From positions 39,193,217 to 39,257,216 of the forward strand of contig CP141139.1 in NCBI GenBank assembly GCA_035236585.1: 64,000 bases of DNA, given 5' to 3'. Position 1 is the first letter of the stretch. Each line of letters starts with the position of its first letter. Origin of the DNA: Warburgia ugandensis. Taxonomy: Eukaryota > Streptophyta > Magnoliopsida > Canellales > Canellaceae. A program made the position numbers and the translations under genes. Under the pieces are notes generated by a model. It had not been told where the DNA came from and ran no database searches. It saw only the letters and a list, made by a program, of their open reading frames with translations. This document shows, in pieces, positions 11,946-21,800 of the stretch.

Positions 11946-12370
11946 GCGAGAGATCAGCTTGCAACTAGCCATCTGAAATCATCGGTGCATCTACTTTCGA
12001 CATGCCAATCACCTCCTCAACCGTGGAAAATGGCTATTGGACATCTAAAGCATCTACATGCTTTCTGAACGATCTTTTAAAGCTGGTGTACTCACACGAA
12101 CGAGTCCGATCATGCAAACAGACAAAAGTGGTCCACAGACATTCTCATAAGGAGCGTCCATTTAGGCACCTGCATGCCTCAAATGTTCTATGGACCATAA
12201 TAACTAACAGTTTCAGATAAAAGTACCTGCACAGCCTCTTCCTCTGTTGCTGGCCTTTGGTTTTGTTCCCTTCACAAATTGGAACTGTTTCCCATTCAAA
12301 AAGGAAAAGGAAAAAAAAATAGAGGCATTTCATGAAACAAACTCCTAGGTCTTTCATTCTCTGAACCACC

Positions 12371-14371
12371 ATGCTATTGCTACTCCATTGTACCCCTCTC
12401 TTCAATCCTTCCAATTTGTTTCCTTCTATAAACCAAAATCCAGAACTTTTCAAGAGAAACTCTTTTGGACCCACAAATCAGAATTCAAAGTTTTCCATTC
12501 CCAAATCTACGAATGCCTCCGGGAAAAATGTTGAATCTGAAAACCAATATCTAGAAGTAATCAATCTCTGCAAATCTGGCCGTTTAACCAAAGCCATTGA
12601 AACTCTGAAGTTGATGGAAGAGGAGGGAAGTCTGGTCACTTCCAATGTATATTCATCTTTCTTGGATGCTTGCACGAAGAAAAAGGCCTTGACTGAAGGT
12701 CAATTTATCCACAACCATCTTGTTGGAAATGGATTTCAAAGAGAATTCCCATTGAGAATTAAACTAGTTCTCATGTATATTGCTTGTGATAATTTAGAGA
12801 AAGCTACATTGATCTTTAATTCGATATCCAAACCCACTGTGTTTTCATGGAATACAATTCTCATAGCTCATGTACAAAGGGGCTTATGGGAGAAAGCTCT
12901 TTCTTTGTATGTTACATTCTGTGAAAGAGGATTAAAAGCTGATAAATTCACATTTTCAACAGTATTAAAAGTATGTTGTCAGTTGAAACTTCTGAGGCTC
13001 GGACAGCAGCTCCATAGTTCCCTCATTAAAATGGATTTTGCTCAAAGTGTAGTTCTGGTTAGTGCATTGGTTACGTTGTATGCGGAATGTGGGATGATTG
13101 AAGCATCTAGAATATTGTTTGATGAAATGCCTCATAGAGATTTGGTATCATGGAATTCAATGATCAGTGCTTATTCTGAGCATGGGTGGTCAAATACTGC
13201 TCTGGAATTGTATAATAGGATGCGAATGGAGGGTGTAAAGGTGAACGAAACTACAATTGTCGGTATTCTTCGAGCTTGTGCAAGGTCGGCATACTTGCAA
13301 CAAGGACAGAAGATTCATGCCCATGTGATAAAATATGGATTTGAATCAAATGTCTATGCAGGAAGTACGTTAGTTGATGTTTATGTTGAATCTGGTGTTT
13401 TAGATGATGCAGATGAAGTCTTCAAGGGGATGTGCCACAGAAATGTAGTCACTTGGACAGCCTTGATTTCTGGTTATGGAATGAGTGGCCGTGGCAAGGA
13501 AGCACTCGAGTTGTTTCATCAGATGATGGACGAAGGATTGAAACCAAATCATGTTACTTTTGTTGCCGTTCTTTCTGCATGTTCTCATTCGGGTCTTATC
13601 TCTGAAGGCAAGGCGTACTTCAATTCGATGGCTGAAGTTTATGGAGTGACTCCAATGTTAGAACACTATTCTTGTTTGGTGGATCTCGTAGGCCGAGCAG
13701 GACTATTTGACGAGGCCATGGATTTTATACAGCAGATGCCTATAGAACCTGATTTTAGAGTTTGGGGATCTTTGTTTGGTGCTTGCAGGATTCGTTGCAA
13801 TGTTGAATTAGCAGAGCTTTCTGCTAAGTACCTTTTTGAGTTAGAGCCTAACAATGCAGGTAACTACATAATTTTGTCGCAGATTTATGCTTCAGTTGGT
13901 AGATGGAGTGATGCTGAGAATATAAGAACTTTGATGCTGGAGAAGGGAGTGAAGAAGAGAGCAGGTTGCAGTTGGATTGAAGTTAGAAATAAAGTTCATT
14001 CATTTACATTTGCAGATACATCACATCCGATGTCAAAGAAAATCTTCAAGTACTTGGATCGATTAATTAGCAGAATTAAAGAGGTGGGTTATGTTCCTGA
14101 AGTTAATCTTGTGGTTCATGATATCTCAAATCGGGAGAAGGAGCTTGTACTCAGAGGTCACAGCGAGAAGCTAACAATTGCTTTCGGACTGATATCTTAT
14201 CCATCGAAGGGAATTCCAATTCGTATCACTAAGAACTTGCGTGTTTGTGATGATTGCCACAACGCGAGCAAGGTCATATCAAGGGTCACTGGCCGAGACA
14301 TCGTAGCTAGAGATGGAAATCGGTTTCATCATTTTAGGGACGGTGTTTGTTCATGTGGAGATTATTGGTGA
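12371..14371 (+). CDS. PLS-class PPR protein with DYW domain
   Basis: Single-exon 666-residue pentatricopeptide repeat protein. Family knowledge: such proteins bind one organelle transcript and their DYW domain deaminates a cytidine (C-to-U editing). The N-terminal 60 or so residues are rich in S, N, K and P and low in acidic residues, consistent with a transit peptide; plastid or mitochondrion cannot be decided. PPR/PLS repeats span about residues 60-490, with recurrent SWNTILIAHVQRGLWEKAL, DLVSWNSMISAYSEHG and NVVTWTALISGYGMSGRGKEAL units. E/E+ motifs follow (GCSWIEVRNKVHSF). The DYW domain is complete: HSE at about 597-599, CDDC at about 626-629, HHF, CSC and terminal GDYW. This fits an intact zinc-dependent deaminase. 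The start ATG at 12371 is the first in frame, and a decayed copy of this 5' end lies just upstream. Specific target and ortholog not identified. Confidence 0.93.
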   Translation: MLLLLHCTPLFNPSNLFPSINQNPELFKRNSFGPTNQNSKFSIPKSTNASGKNVESENQYLEVINLCKSGRLTKAIETLKLMEEEGSLVTSNVYSSFLDACTKKKALTEGQFIHNHLVGNGFQREFPLRIKLVLMYIACDNLEKATLIFNSISKPTVFSWNTILIAHVQRGLWEKALSLYVTFCERGLKADKFTFSTVLKVCCQLKLLRLGQQLHSSLIKMDFAQSVVLVSALVTLYAECGMIEASRILFDEMPHRDLVSWNSMISAYSEHGWSNTALELYNRMRMEGVKVNETTIVGILRACARSAYLQQGQKIHAHVIKYGFESNVYAGSTLVDVYVESGVLDDADEVFKGMCHRNVVTWTALISGYGMSGRGKEALELFHQMMDEGLKPNHVTFVAVLSACSHSGLISEGKAYFNSMAEVYGVTPMLEHYSCLVDLVGRAGLFDEAMDFIQQMPIEPDFRVWGSLFGACRIRCNVELAELSAKYLFELEPNNAGNYIILSQIYASVGRWSDAENIRTLMLEKGVKKRAGCSWIEVRNKVHSFTFADTSHPMSKKIFKYLDRLISRIKEVGYVPEVNLVVHDISNREKELVLRGHSEKLTIAFGLISYPSKGIPIRITKNLRVCDDCHNASKVISRVTGRDIVARDGNRFHHFRDGVCSCGDYW

Positions 14372-14599
14372 TACAGAACATATTTTGCATATATGCTCTA
14401 AAAAATTTTGGTCTCGGATTGGAATTGTAAATGATCAGGTAACAAAATTTTCAACCCATTTAACACAAATGTTAGGATGTAAATGTGTTGGTTCTTTGAC
14501 ATGATCAACGACAGAAAACAGTTCAATTGATGGGGAAGAGAAGCAGACTCCTTTAAGGGATCAACAGTATGATGATGAACGCTGAAATTTCTCCATTTG

Positions 14600-15473
14600 C
14601 AAGATATTCAAACTTGAGTATATACCTGCTTGTTTACTGAATGGCTTAACGTCCTTAATTCGCTGCATCTTAACTAACCTGACCAGGCTTCTCAGTGTAA
14701 TCATCTCATGAATCATACGCTCTGTGAGGCCATATCCAATGACATACTCGGTCCAAGCATACCATGAAGCAGTAGATTTATGAAGATCAAATCTTCTTTG
14801 ATACTCATGGGGATTATTACACCATCTGTCTTCAGTGGCTATAGAGTTGTGTATGTAAGAAACACCAGTGTCATACACAGAGCATGAGACTTGGTTGAGA
14901 TGATATGGTATGATGTATATCATGACGAGCTATTATTTGGCGATGTAACAAGAGCCAATTTCACTACAAATTTGACAGCTTCTACGATGTAAATGTCTGC
15001 AGGAAAATGGCCTCCTATCTCCAGAATCCTTAGGCAATTTTTTTGGCGGGCAGGTGGAGCCTAAATGCTTACAATTTAAAACAGAAAAACTTAGCCAACA
15101 TCACCAAAATAGATCTCACCCAATAGAGACACCAGGCGGCCAAGGAATTGTATTTGGGACCAGCAAATGAACGTTGTCGTTATCCAACAACTAGGTCCAG
15201 GCATACTTGCGTCACACTAATCCGGCACAATCCAAAAGCTCGTTTTGCATCTCAGATATGACTGTAAATTTACGGCTCTCCATTATAACCAGCATATAAT
15301 TAGTCCAAGCCATGCCTACCATTTTCAATGGATCACCCAAAAGCCAATCAACAGATGTAATTTTCGTACTTTTAACTATTAGACATGGATGAACCCAAAA
15401 GTTGTTAACGGTATACATACCTTCATCAATTGGACGGTAGGATTGTCTGTTGCCTCAGATTTTACAAATGGAC
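14600..15473 (-). pseudogene. Unidentified gene fragments, exon-like, interrupted by chromovirus
   Basis: Three protein-like blocks lie on the minus strand. The first is at the chromovirus edge (15419-15473) and reads SPFVKSEATDNPTVQLMK, ending AAG|GTATGT, a good donor. The second (about 15225-15380) contains VDWLLGDPLKMVGMAWTNYM and SEMQNELLDC. The third (about 14607-14900) contains CNNPHEYQRRFDLHKSTASW and YAWTEYVIGYGLTERMIHEM, ending near CAG|GTATAT. Blocks two and three look paralogous (AWT-Y then an EM-L spacing). In-frame stops occur after block two. I do not recognise the family. It may be a pseudogene or the 3' exons of a gene whose 5' part lies beyond 20705. Confidence 0.4.
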
Positions 15474-15893
15474 TGATAAGCCTAGAAGGTTTCAAAGAGT
15501 GCCCATTAGAAATCGAAAATATTTTGATTAAGTGTCCATGTGCTTTGGCCACATCCATGTGCAGGGACCATGTCAAGAAGGTTGTGGAGGATTATTCGCA
15601 GTAAGGACTAGGTGCCTTGGATTCCTTTACAAGCTTGCTTTAGAATAGGTCTAGAAGTTGTTATTTTATTTCAATAATGTTGGCTACTTTGTTGCAATTA
15701 GCCGTTAGAAGCCACTTTCTTAGAGAGGTGGCCTAAGGATTAGGAAAAGTTGTTATTTTCCTTTTATATTTAAACTCTTGGCAGTGCGTTAATAAAGGAG
15801 GCTTATTCCAACAAAAGATTATGGTTCATTCTTACCCTAAGTAGAATTCTATTTCTTTACAAATATTTTAGTAGCTTTGACTGGGACCTATCA
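15474..15893 (+). repeat. Chromovirus 5' LTR (420 bp)
   Basis: Begins TGATAAGCCTAG and ends GGGACCTATCA. It contains TTATATTTAAACTC (about 15765-15778), a possible TATA region, and AATAAAGGAGG (15791-15801), a possible polyadenylation signal. The primer site follows one base after the end. Confidence 0.95.
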
Positions 15894-15894
15894 T

Positions 15895-15906
15895 TGGTAT
15901 CAGAGC
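15895..15906 (+). other. Primer binding site, tRNA-iMet
   Basis: TGGTATCAGAGC is complementary to the 3' end of plant initiator methionine tRNA, the usual minus-strand primer of plant chromoviruses. Confidence 0.95.
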
Positions 15907-15910
15907 TATA

Positions 15911-18900
15911 ATGACCACCAACAAAGAGAGAATTGAAAACCTGGAAGCGGGGCTTGGAGGGCTCCAGGATCATTTAAGCAAAATGGAGCTTGGTGTGACT
16001 GATAAGTTACAACATCTGGAGACTACTGTTAGCAAGATAGCTGAAGCATTGTTCTCAAAGCATGAGCCATCCTCTAGCAACCCCAACAATCACAGTGGGA
16101 ATTTTCCCTCTGGGCGTTCTCTCAATGCACAAGAGGAATTTCGGGACAACATTGAAGGAGGGCGGCCAATGTTCTCATCCAGATTGGCTAAACTCAAGTT
16201 TCCTAAATACTCTGGTGAAGATCCCATGGAATGGTTTAACCGAGTAGGCCAATTTTTTGACTATCAATGCATTATGGAAACGAAAAAAGGTGTCATTGGC
16301 CTCTTTTCATCTTGAGGGCGAAGCAAACCAATGGTGGTAATGGTTACATCCGGCTTACAAGGAAGAAGGGAAAGAGGTGACAAGGGAGATCTTTGTAGAA
16401 GAACTATGGGCTTGTTTTGGTCCTACTGACTGTGAAGATTTCGATGAAGCTTTGTCAAAGGTAAGGTAGATCGGCTCCTTACGTGATTACTAGAAGGAGT
16501 TTGAAAGGTTGGGGAACTTGGTGCAAGGGTGGACTCAAAGGCTTTGGTAGGAACGTTCATGGGTGGTCTTAAGGCCGAAATAGCAGATGGTATTTGGATG
16601 TTCAAACCAAGAATGTTGAAGGAAGCTATTAGTCTCGCAATGATGCGGGACGATCAATTGAGTTGGCAACAGAAATCTTGCTGGCCATTTAGTTGTCCAA
16701 CGGCTGACTCTCCTTCTCCAACAAAATTCAAAGTTGCAGCACCAATGAAACGACTCACCTGGGACGAAATGTAGAAGAGGAGGGTGCAAGGACTTTGCTT
16801 TAATTGTGATGAAAAATTTACACCTAGCCATAGGTGTCATGGTCCACAGCTTCTGTTGTTAAAAGGTAACATTGACATGGTAGACGATGAGGAAGATCAA
16901 CATTAGATATCCCTACACGCACTTTCTGGATGGTCAGCTTATCAGACCATGCGGGTGACGACAAGAATTGGGCAATGTGAAATGGTTGTTTTAATTGATA
17001 GTGGATCCACTCATAATTTTATTAGTGAGAAAATGGTCAACTTGTTACAGTTACCAGTGGTTCCCACTGAACCTTTTAATGTGAAGGTAGTTAATGGATG
17101 ACCACTAAAATGTCAAGGAAGATTTGAGAACGTCCAAGTGTTGCTTCAAGGTATTCCTTTTTTCCTCACCCTTTATGCTGTCCCATTGATTGGGTTGGAT
17201 TTGGTATTAGGTGTGCATTGGTTGGAACAATTGGGCACAGTAGTGTGTAATTGGAAACAATTGACAATGAATTCTAGTGGAACAACCAAACTCACAAATT
17301 GCAGGAAATTGATTCACAATCAATTCAAGCCACTTCAGAGAAGGCTATGTCCAAGGAAATGTGGAATGGGAGCTCAATAATGGCCATTTGTCTTCAAACC
17401 ACAACCCATTCTACTCCACCTATTGTCCATCCTGAAATGCAACAATTATTGGACAAATTTGAAGACATATTCCAAGAAACAAAGCAACTACCTCCCACAA
17501 GAGAAGTAGCTCATCACATCAATTTGAAAGAAAGGACAGAGCCCATCAATGTGAGACCATACAGGTATGCCTATTTTCAAAAAGCTTAGATTGAAAAAGA
17601 AGTTCATGACATGTTAAAATTGGGGCTTATAAGATCTAGCACTAGTCCTTTTTCATCTCCTGTTTTGTTGGTAAAGAAAAAAAGATGGTACATGGCGTTT
17701 TTGCATTGACTATAGAGCACTTAATGCTGTAACTATCAAAGACCGATTTCCAATTCCTACTGTTGATGATATGCTTGATGAATTTCATGGAGCTTCTTAT
17801 TTTACCAAACTTGATTTATGGGCCGAATATCATCAGGTACGAGCACACCCCCCAGACATTCATAAAACTGCTTTTTGTACCCACAACGGTCATTATGAAT
17901 ATTTAGTCATGCCTTTTGGTCTTTGTAACACCCATCTACATTTCAAGCAATTATGAATTCCATATTCCGCCCTTATCTCTGCAAATTTGTATTAGTTTTC
18001 TTTGATGACATTTTGATCTATAGCCCCAATTGGACAATGCATCTTGAACATGTACAAAAGGCTTTTGAAATATTAAGGCATCATCAGTTTTTCATTAAAC
18101 TTAGCAAGTGTGCATTCGGTCAGCAAGAATTAGAATATTTGGGGCATATTGTAACTCCACATGGAGTTAAAGTGGATCAAGAAAAGATTAAATCCATGCT
18201 AAATTGGCATAGGCCTACCAATGTCTCTGAATTACTTGGATTTTTAGGCATTACAGGTTACAATAAAAAATTTGTCCGCAACTACAGAATCATAGCTCGC
18301 CCTCTCACTAATCTCTTGAAAAAGGAGCAGTTTGGACGGACAGAAGAAGTGGAAATTGCCTTTCAAGATCTCAAGAAAGCTATGACCTCCACTCCTACAC
18401 TGGCTATGCCAAGTTTCAATGAACCTTTCACCATTGAATTGGATGCTTCAGAGGACGGGATAGGAGCAGTTCTAACTCAGTAAGGGAGACCAATTGCATT
18501 CATGAGTCGAGCCTTGGGCGCCACTAAACGATCGTGGTCCACATATGCCAGAGAAATGCTAGCAATCATTCAAGCCATCAAACATGGAGGCCTTACCTGC
18601 TAGGCCAAAAATTTTATATCCAAACTGATCAATGCAGCCTAAAGTACTTGCTGGAGCAGTGCATCACAACCCCTGAGCAACAAAAATGGGTGACTAAATT
18701 GCTTGGTTATGATTACGAAATCACATATAAACCGAGCAAAGAAAAGAGTGCAACAAATGCGCTATCAAGAGTGGCATGTAGTCCTAGTCTTGATGTCTTG
18801 TTTGTGTCTCAAACTCCATTATGAGATACAATCAAAGCTGAAGCTATTGACCACCCATACATGAAGAAAATCAGCAAGCTAGCAACAGATAAACTGGGTA

Positions 18901-20244
18901 TATCTTACACATGGCGCAATGGGTTGGTTTACTATAAGAATTGAGTGGTGGTCCCTCCTAAGTCTGGTATCATCCAACAACTCTTACGAGAATTCCATGA
19001 TTCACCAATGGGAGGCCATTCTGGGGTACTAAGAACATATAAGAGATTAGCTCAACAATTTTATTGGCTGACAATGTACAAGGTGGTAAAAGATTATGTT
19101 GTTTCTTGCAAGGTTTGTCAACGAACCAAGGCCAAAACTTTGTCACTAGTAGGACTTCTACAGCCGCTGCCAATTCCATGTCAAGTTTGGGATGATATCA
19201 CTATGGATTTCATTGAGGGCCTTCCACCTTCAAATGGTAAAAATACCATTTTTGTTGTTGTTGACCGACTGAGCAAATCAGTACACTTCTTAGCCTTATC
19301 CCATCCTTATACAGCTAAAATGGTGGCTGAGAAATTTGTCGAAGGAGTTGTAAAGCTTCATGGAATGCTTTGGTCTATCATAAGCAATCGAGACCCGGTG
19401 TTTATCAGTCATTTTTGGCAAGAATTCTTTAAGATGTCAGGCACACACTTGAAGATAAGCTCCTCCTATCACTCTCAAACGGATGGACAATTGAAAGTGG
19501 TGAACCGCTACATTGAACAATATCTTCGATGTTTTGCATATCAGCAACCCTGTAAGTGACACTCTTTTCTTCCATGGGCTGAATTCTGGTATAATATAGC
19601 CTATCATGCCTCTACAGGAATGACCCCCTTTCCAGCTCTATATGGAAGACCGCCTCCAACAATTCCACATTACCATGAAGGCAATGGTCCAGTACATGAA
19701 GTGGTCCAAAACCTTGCTTTTCGAGATGCTTTGCTATGACAGCACAAAAACAATCTACATGACGGAAATAATAGAGTGAAGCAAAGAGCAGATTCTAAAC
19801 ATTGGGATATCGAATACTAGGTGGGAGACTTGGTGTTTCTCAAACTCCATCCTTACCGTTAACAATCAGTGTTTAAGAGAGCTTATCAAAAGCTTGCAAG
19901 CTGATTTTATGGTCCATACCAGATTGAAGAAAAGATTTGGAAAGGTGGCCTACAAGCTTAAACTTCTAGTTGATTCTCGCAGTTACCCAGTCTTCCATGT
20001 GTCCCTACTTAAAAAGAAGTTGGGAGAAAACTCTGCACCAAGCACTGAATTGCCACCTATTGCTGAAGATGGAGATTTTATCATGGAACTAGAGGCTATA
20101 TTGGACACACGTTGGGTCAAAAAAGGGTCCAAGTTTATTGAAGAAAGCTTAATCAAATGGTAGAAACTTCCTCAGGATGATGCGACATGGGAAAACACTC
20201 AAGAAGTGCGAGATAGATTCATGAACCTTAAGGACAAGGTTCCA
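15911..20244 (+). pseudogene. Chromovirus gag-pol, multiply broken
   Basis: Gag starts MTTNKERIENLEAGLGGLQD. A frameshift near 16290-16310 precedes the conserved FHLEGEANQWW block, and a stop follows it. A knuckle-like CFNCDEKFTPSHRC lies near 16797. The protease motif LIDSGSTHNFIS is near 16995. RT blocks run 17450-18300, with FFDDILIYS at about 17999-18025 in place of YxDD, and LWAEYHQ where GYHQ is usual. RNase H begins near 18430 (IELDASEDGIGAVL) and is broken by stops after 18480. Integrase (18945-19730) has the zinc finger and two Asp residues, but the catalytic Glu position in QTDGQ-x-E reads Lys (QTDGQLKVVNR, about 19480). The chromodomain is at about 20090-20235 (EAILDTRWVKKGSKF, LPQDDATWEN). 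At least ten stops or shifts make it non-autonomous. Confidence 0.92.
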
Positions 20245-20246
20245 GT

Positions 20247-20261
20247 AAAAGGAGAGGGTAT
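20247..20261 (+). other. Chromovirus polypurine tract
   Basis: AAAAGGAGAGGGTAT directly before the 3' LTR; the expected plus-strand primer. Confidence 0.8.
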
Positions 20262-20704
20262 TGATAAGCCTAGAAGGTTTCAAAGAGTGCCCATTAGAAA
20301 TCCAAAATATTTTGATTAAGTGTCCATGTGCATGGGCTTTAAGTGTCCATGTGCTTTGGCCACATCCATGTGCAGGGACCATGTCAAGAAGGTTGTGGAG
20401 GATTATTCGCAGTAAGGACTAGGTGCCTTGGATTCCGTTACAAGCTTGCTTTAGAATAGGTCTAGAAGTTGTTATTTTATTTCAATAATGTTGGCTACTT
20501 TGTTGCAATTAGCCGTTAGAAGCTACTTTCTTAGAGAGGTGGCCTAAGGATTAGGAAAAGTTGTTATTTCCCTTTTGTATTTAAACTCTTGGCAGTACGT
20601 TAATAAAGGAGGCTTATTCCAACAAAAGATTATGGTTCATTCTCACCCTAAGTAGAATTCTATTTCTTTACAAATATTTTAGTAGCTTTGACTGGGACCT
20701 ATCA
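20262..20704 (+). repeat. Chromovirus 3' LTR (443 bp)
   Basis: Aligns end to end with the 5' LTR. It carries an extra 23-bp segment near 20331-20355 created by local duplication of AAGTGTCCATGTGC, with a short insert. The target duplication TGGAC follows. Confidence 0.95.
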
Positions 20705-20709
20705 TGGAC

Positions 20710-21330
20710 TATCTAAGATGGGAGCAGAAGATAAAAGGTTTAGTATTTTGGATTATTGAAAACGTAAGCTGAATGATCCCAATCTGCATTAGCAGGTATT
20801 TTGGATCTTTGAATATATAAAAGTTTCTCTTCATGAAATGGGAATGATCCAGTTCCATTCACTTGATCTATTCCTTGAATCCGCAATCTAGGTCGTAGTA
20901 CAATCTGTCCAGACCATGATTAGACAATTGTATCTAGAGATCATCAAATGGTTAAAAAAATAAAAGTACGTCATAGGAGGGCCAAATCGTTCATGTTTAT
21001 GTTCCTGATTTTTGTTACGATTTGCCTCAGAAACCTCATTCATGGTATGACATAAAACCTGTGATTTCTGAATCGGTTTAATCGTTTAGATCTGAAAATG
21101 GTACTGATCCTCCCTTTTACGCCGCAGAAGAACACATGCTAAGGATAATATAATGGATCAGGGTTTCGAGGCCTGTCCTATCTAAGAGAGGGCCAGTGGT
21201 TTGGATCACTGAAATTTTGTATTCTCACTTTTCTTGAAAGAAAAGGTAGAGATTTTATTGAATAGAGGAAGAGCAGTCCTCTCAGTGTCAGTACATCAGA
21301 TTGAGATGATCAAAGTAACTACGATGCAAG
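20710..21330. other. Spacer; possible continuation of the interrupted minus-strand exon
   Basis: The first 45 bases (20705-20750), read on the minus strand and joined to 15473, keep one frame open (see findings). Beyond about 20755 I see no gene or transposon. Confidence 0.35.
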
Positions 21331-21339
21331 ACAACTGCA

Positions 21340-21800
21340 TCAAAAGTAGGGAGTTAAAACCAGGAATTCTATTACCAGTTGACCATCTAATCCTTGGATT
21401 AGGCAGCTCCACTCCTCTAGTGAGAGCATCATCAGATCATTGGCTGATCTGAGGGAATGAGCATAAATGACATCCGAACTTCTTTCTAAAGAGATTTGAT
21501 TCAGAACTACTCTAAGGTTCAGTATTGAAATCATTTCAGATGTTTTCCCTTTGTCCGTGTCAACAAACAATTCGAAATACCTTGACTTTTTTAGAATAAG
21601 TCCTAGTCAAGTTGCAGTGATATGAAGCACTTCTTTTCACATACAATAAGTTTAATTTTATCCCAAAAAGGCAAGGATCTCCACAGTGCAACATAGTTAT
21701 CTTTTAACCATGAAACCACATTTGAAAAATCTCCTTCAACAATCAGTGGACAGATTTCAAGGAACTCGAAAATAGATTTTATTTCCGCTTCATTTAATCT
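21340..21800 (-). pseudogene. LINE-type RNase H-like relic
   Basis: The minus strand reads LNEAEIKSIFEFLEICP and IVEGDFSNVVSWLKDN (about 21690-21790), then AHSLRSANDL (about 21435-21465). These are the order and motifs of the RNase H-like (RVT_3) domain found at the C-terminus of plant LINE proteins (EGDS-N-ISWL ... H-R-AN-LAD). Stops and shifts separate the blocks. A host RNase H-like pseudogene is a less likely alternative. Confidence 0.5.

Larger units (their letters stand above)
15474..20704 (+). mobile_element. Ty3/gypsy chromovirus, complete structure, coding dead
   Basis: A 5,231-bp LTR retrotransposon bounded by TGATA...TATCA LTRs and a perfect 5-bp target duplication TGGAC (15469-15473 and 20705-20709). 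The interior has, in order, a tRNA-iMet primer site, gag with a Cys-rich knuckle, DSGST protease, reverse transcriptase, RNase H, integrase and a C-terminal chromodomain, then a purine tract. The size and short LTRs suggest the Reina-type branch, which is inference. By eye the LTRs differ at about 7 substitutions over 420 aligned bases, plus a 23-bp insertion in the 3' copy. Confidence 0.95.

Noticed and set aside
12145..12474. 109-residue minus-strand frame at the PPR start
   Set aside because: Overlaps the PPR 5' end in antisense with no resemblance to known proteins.
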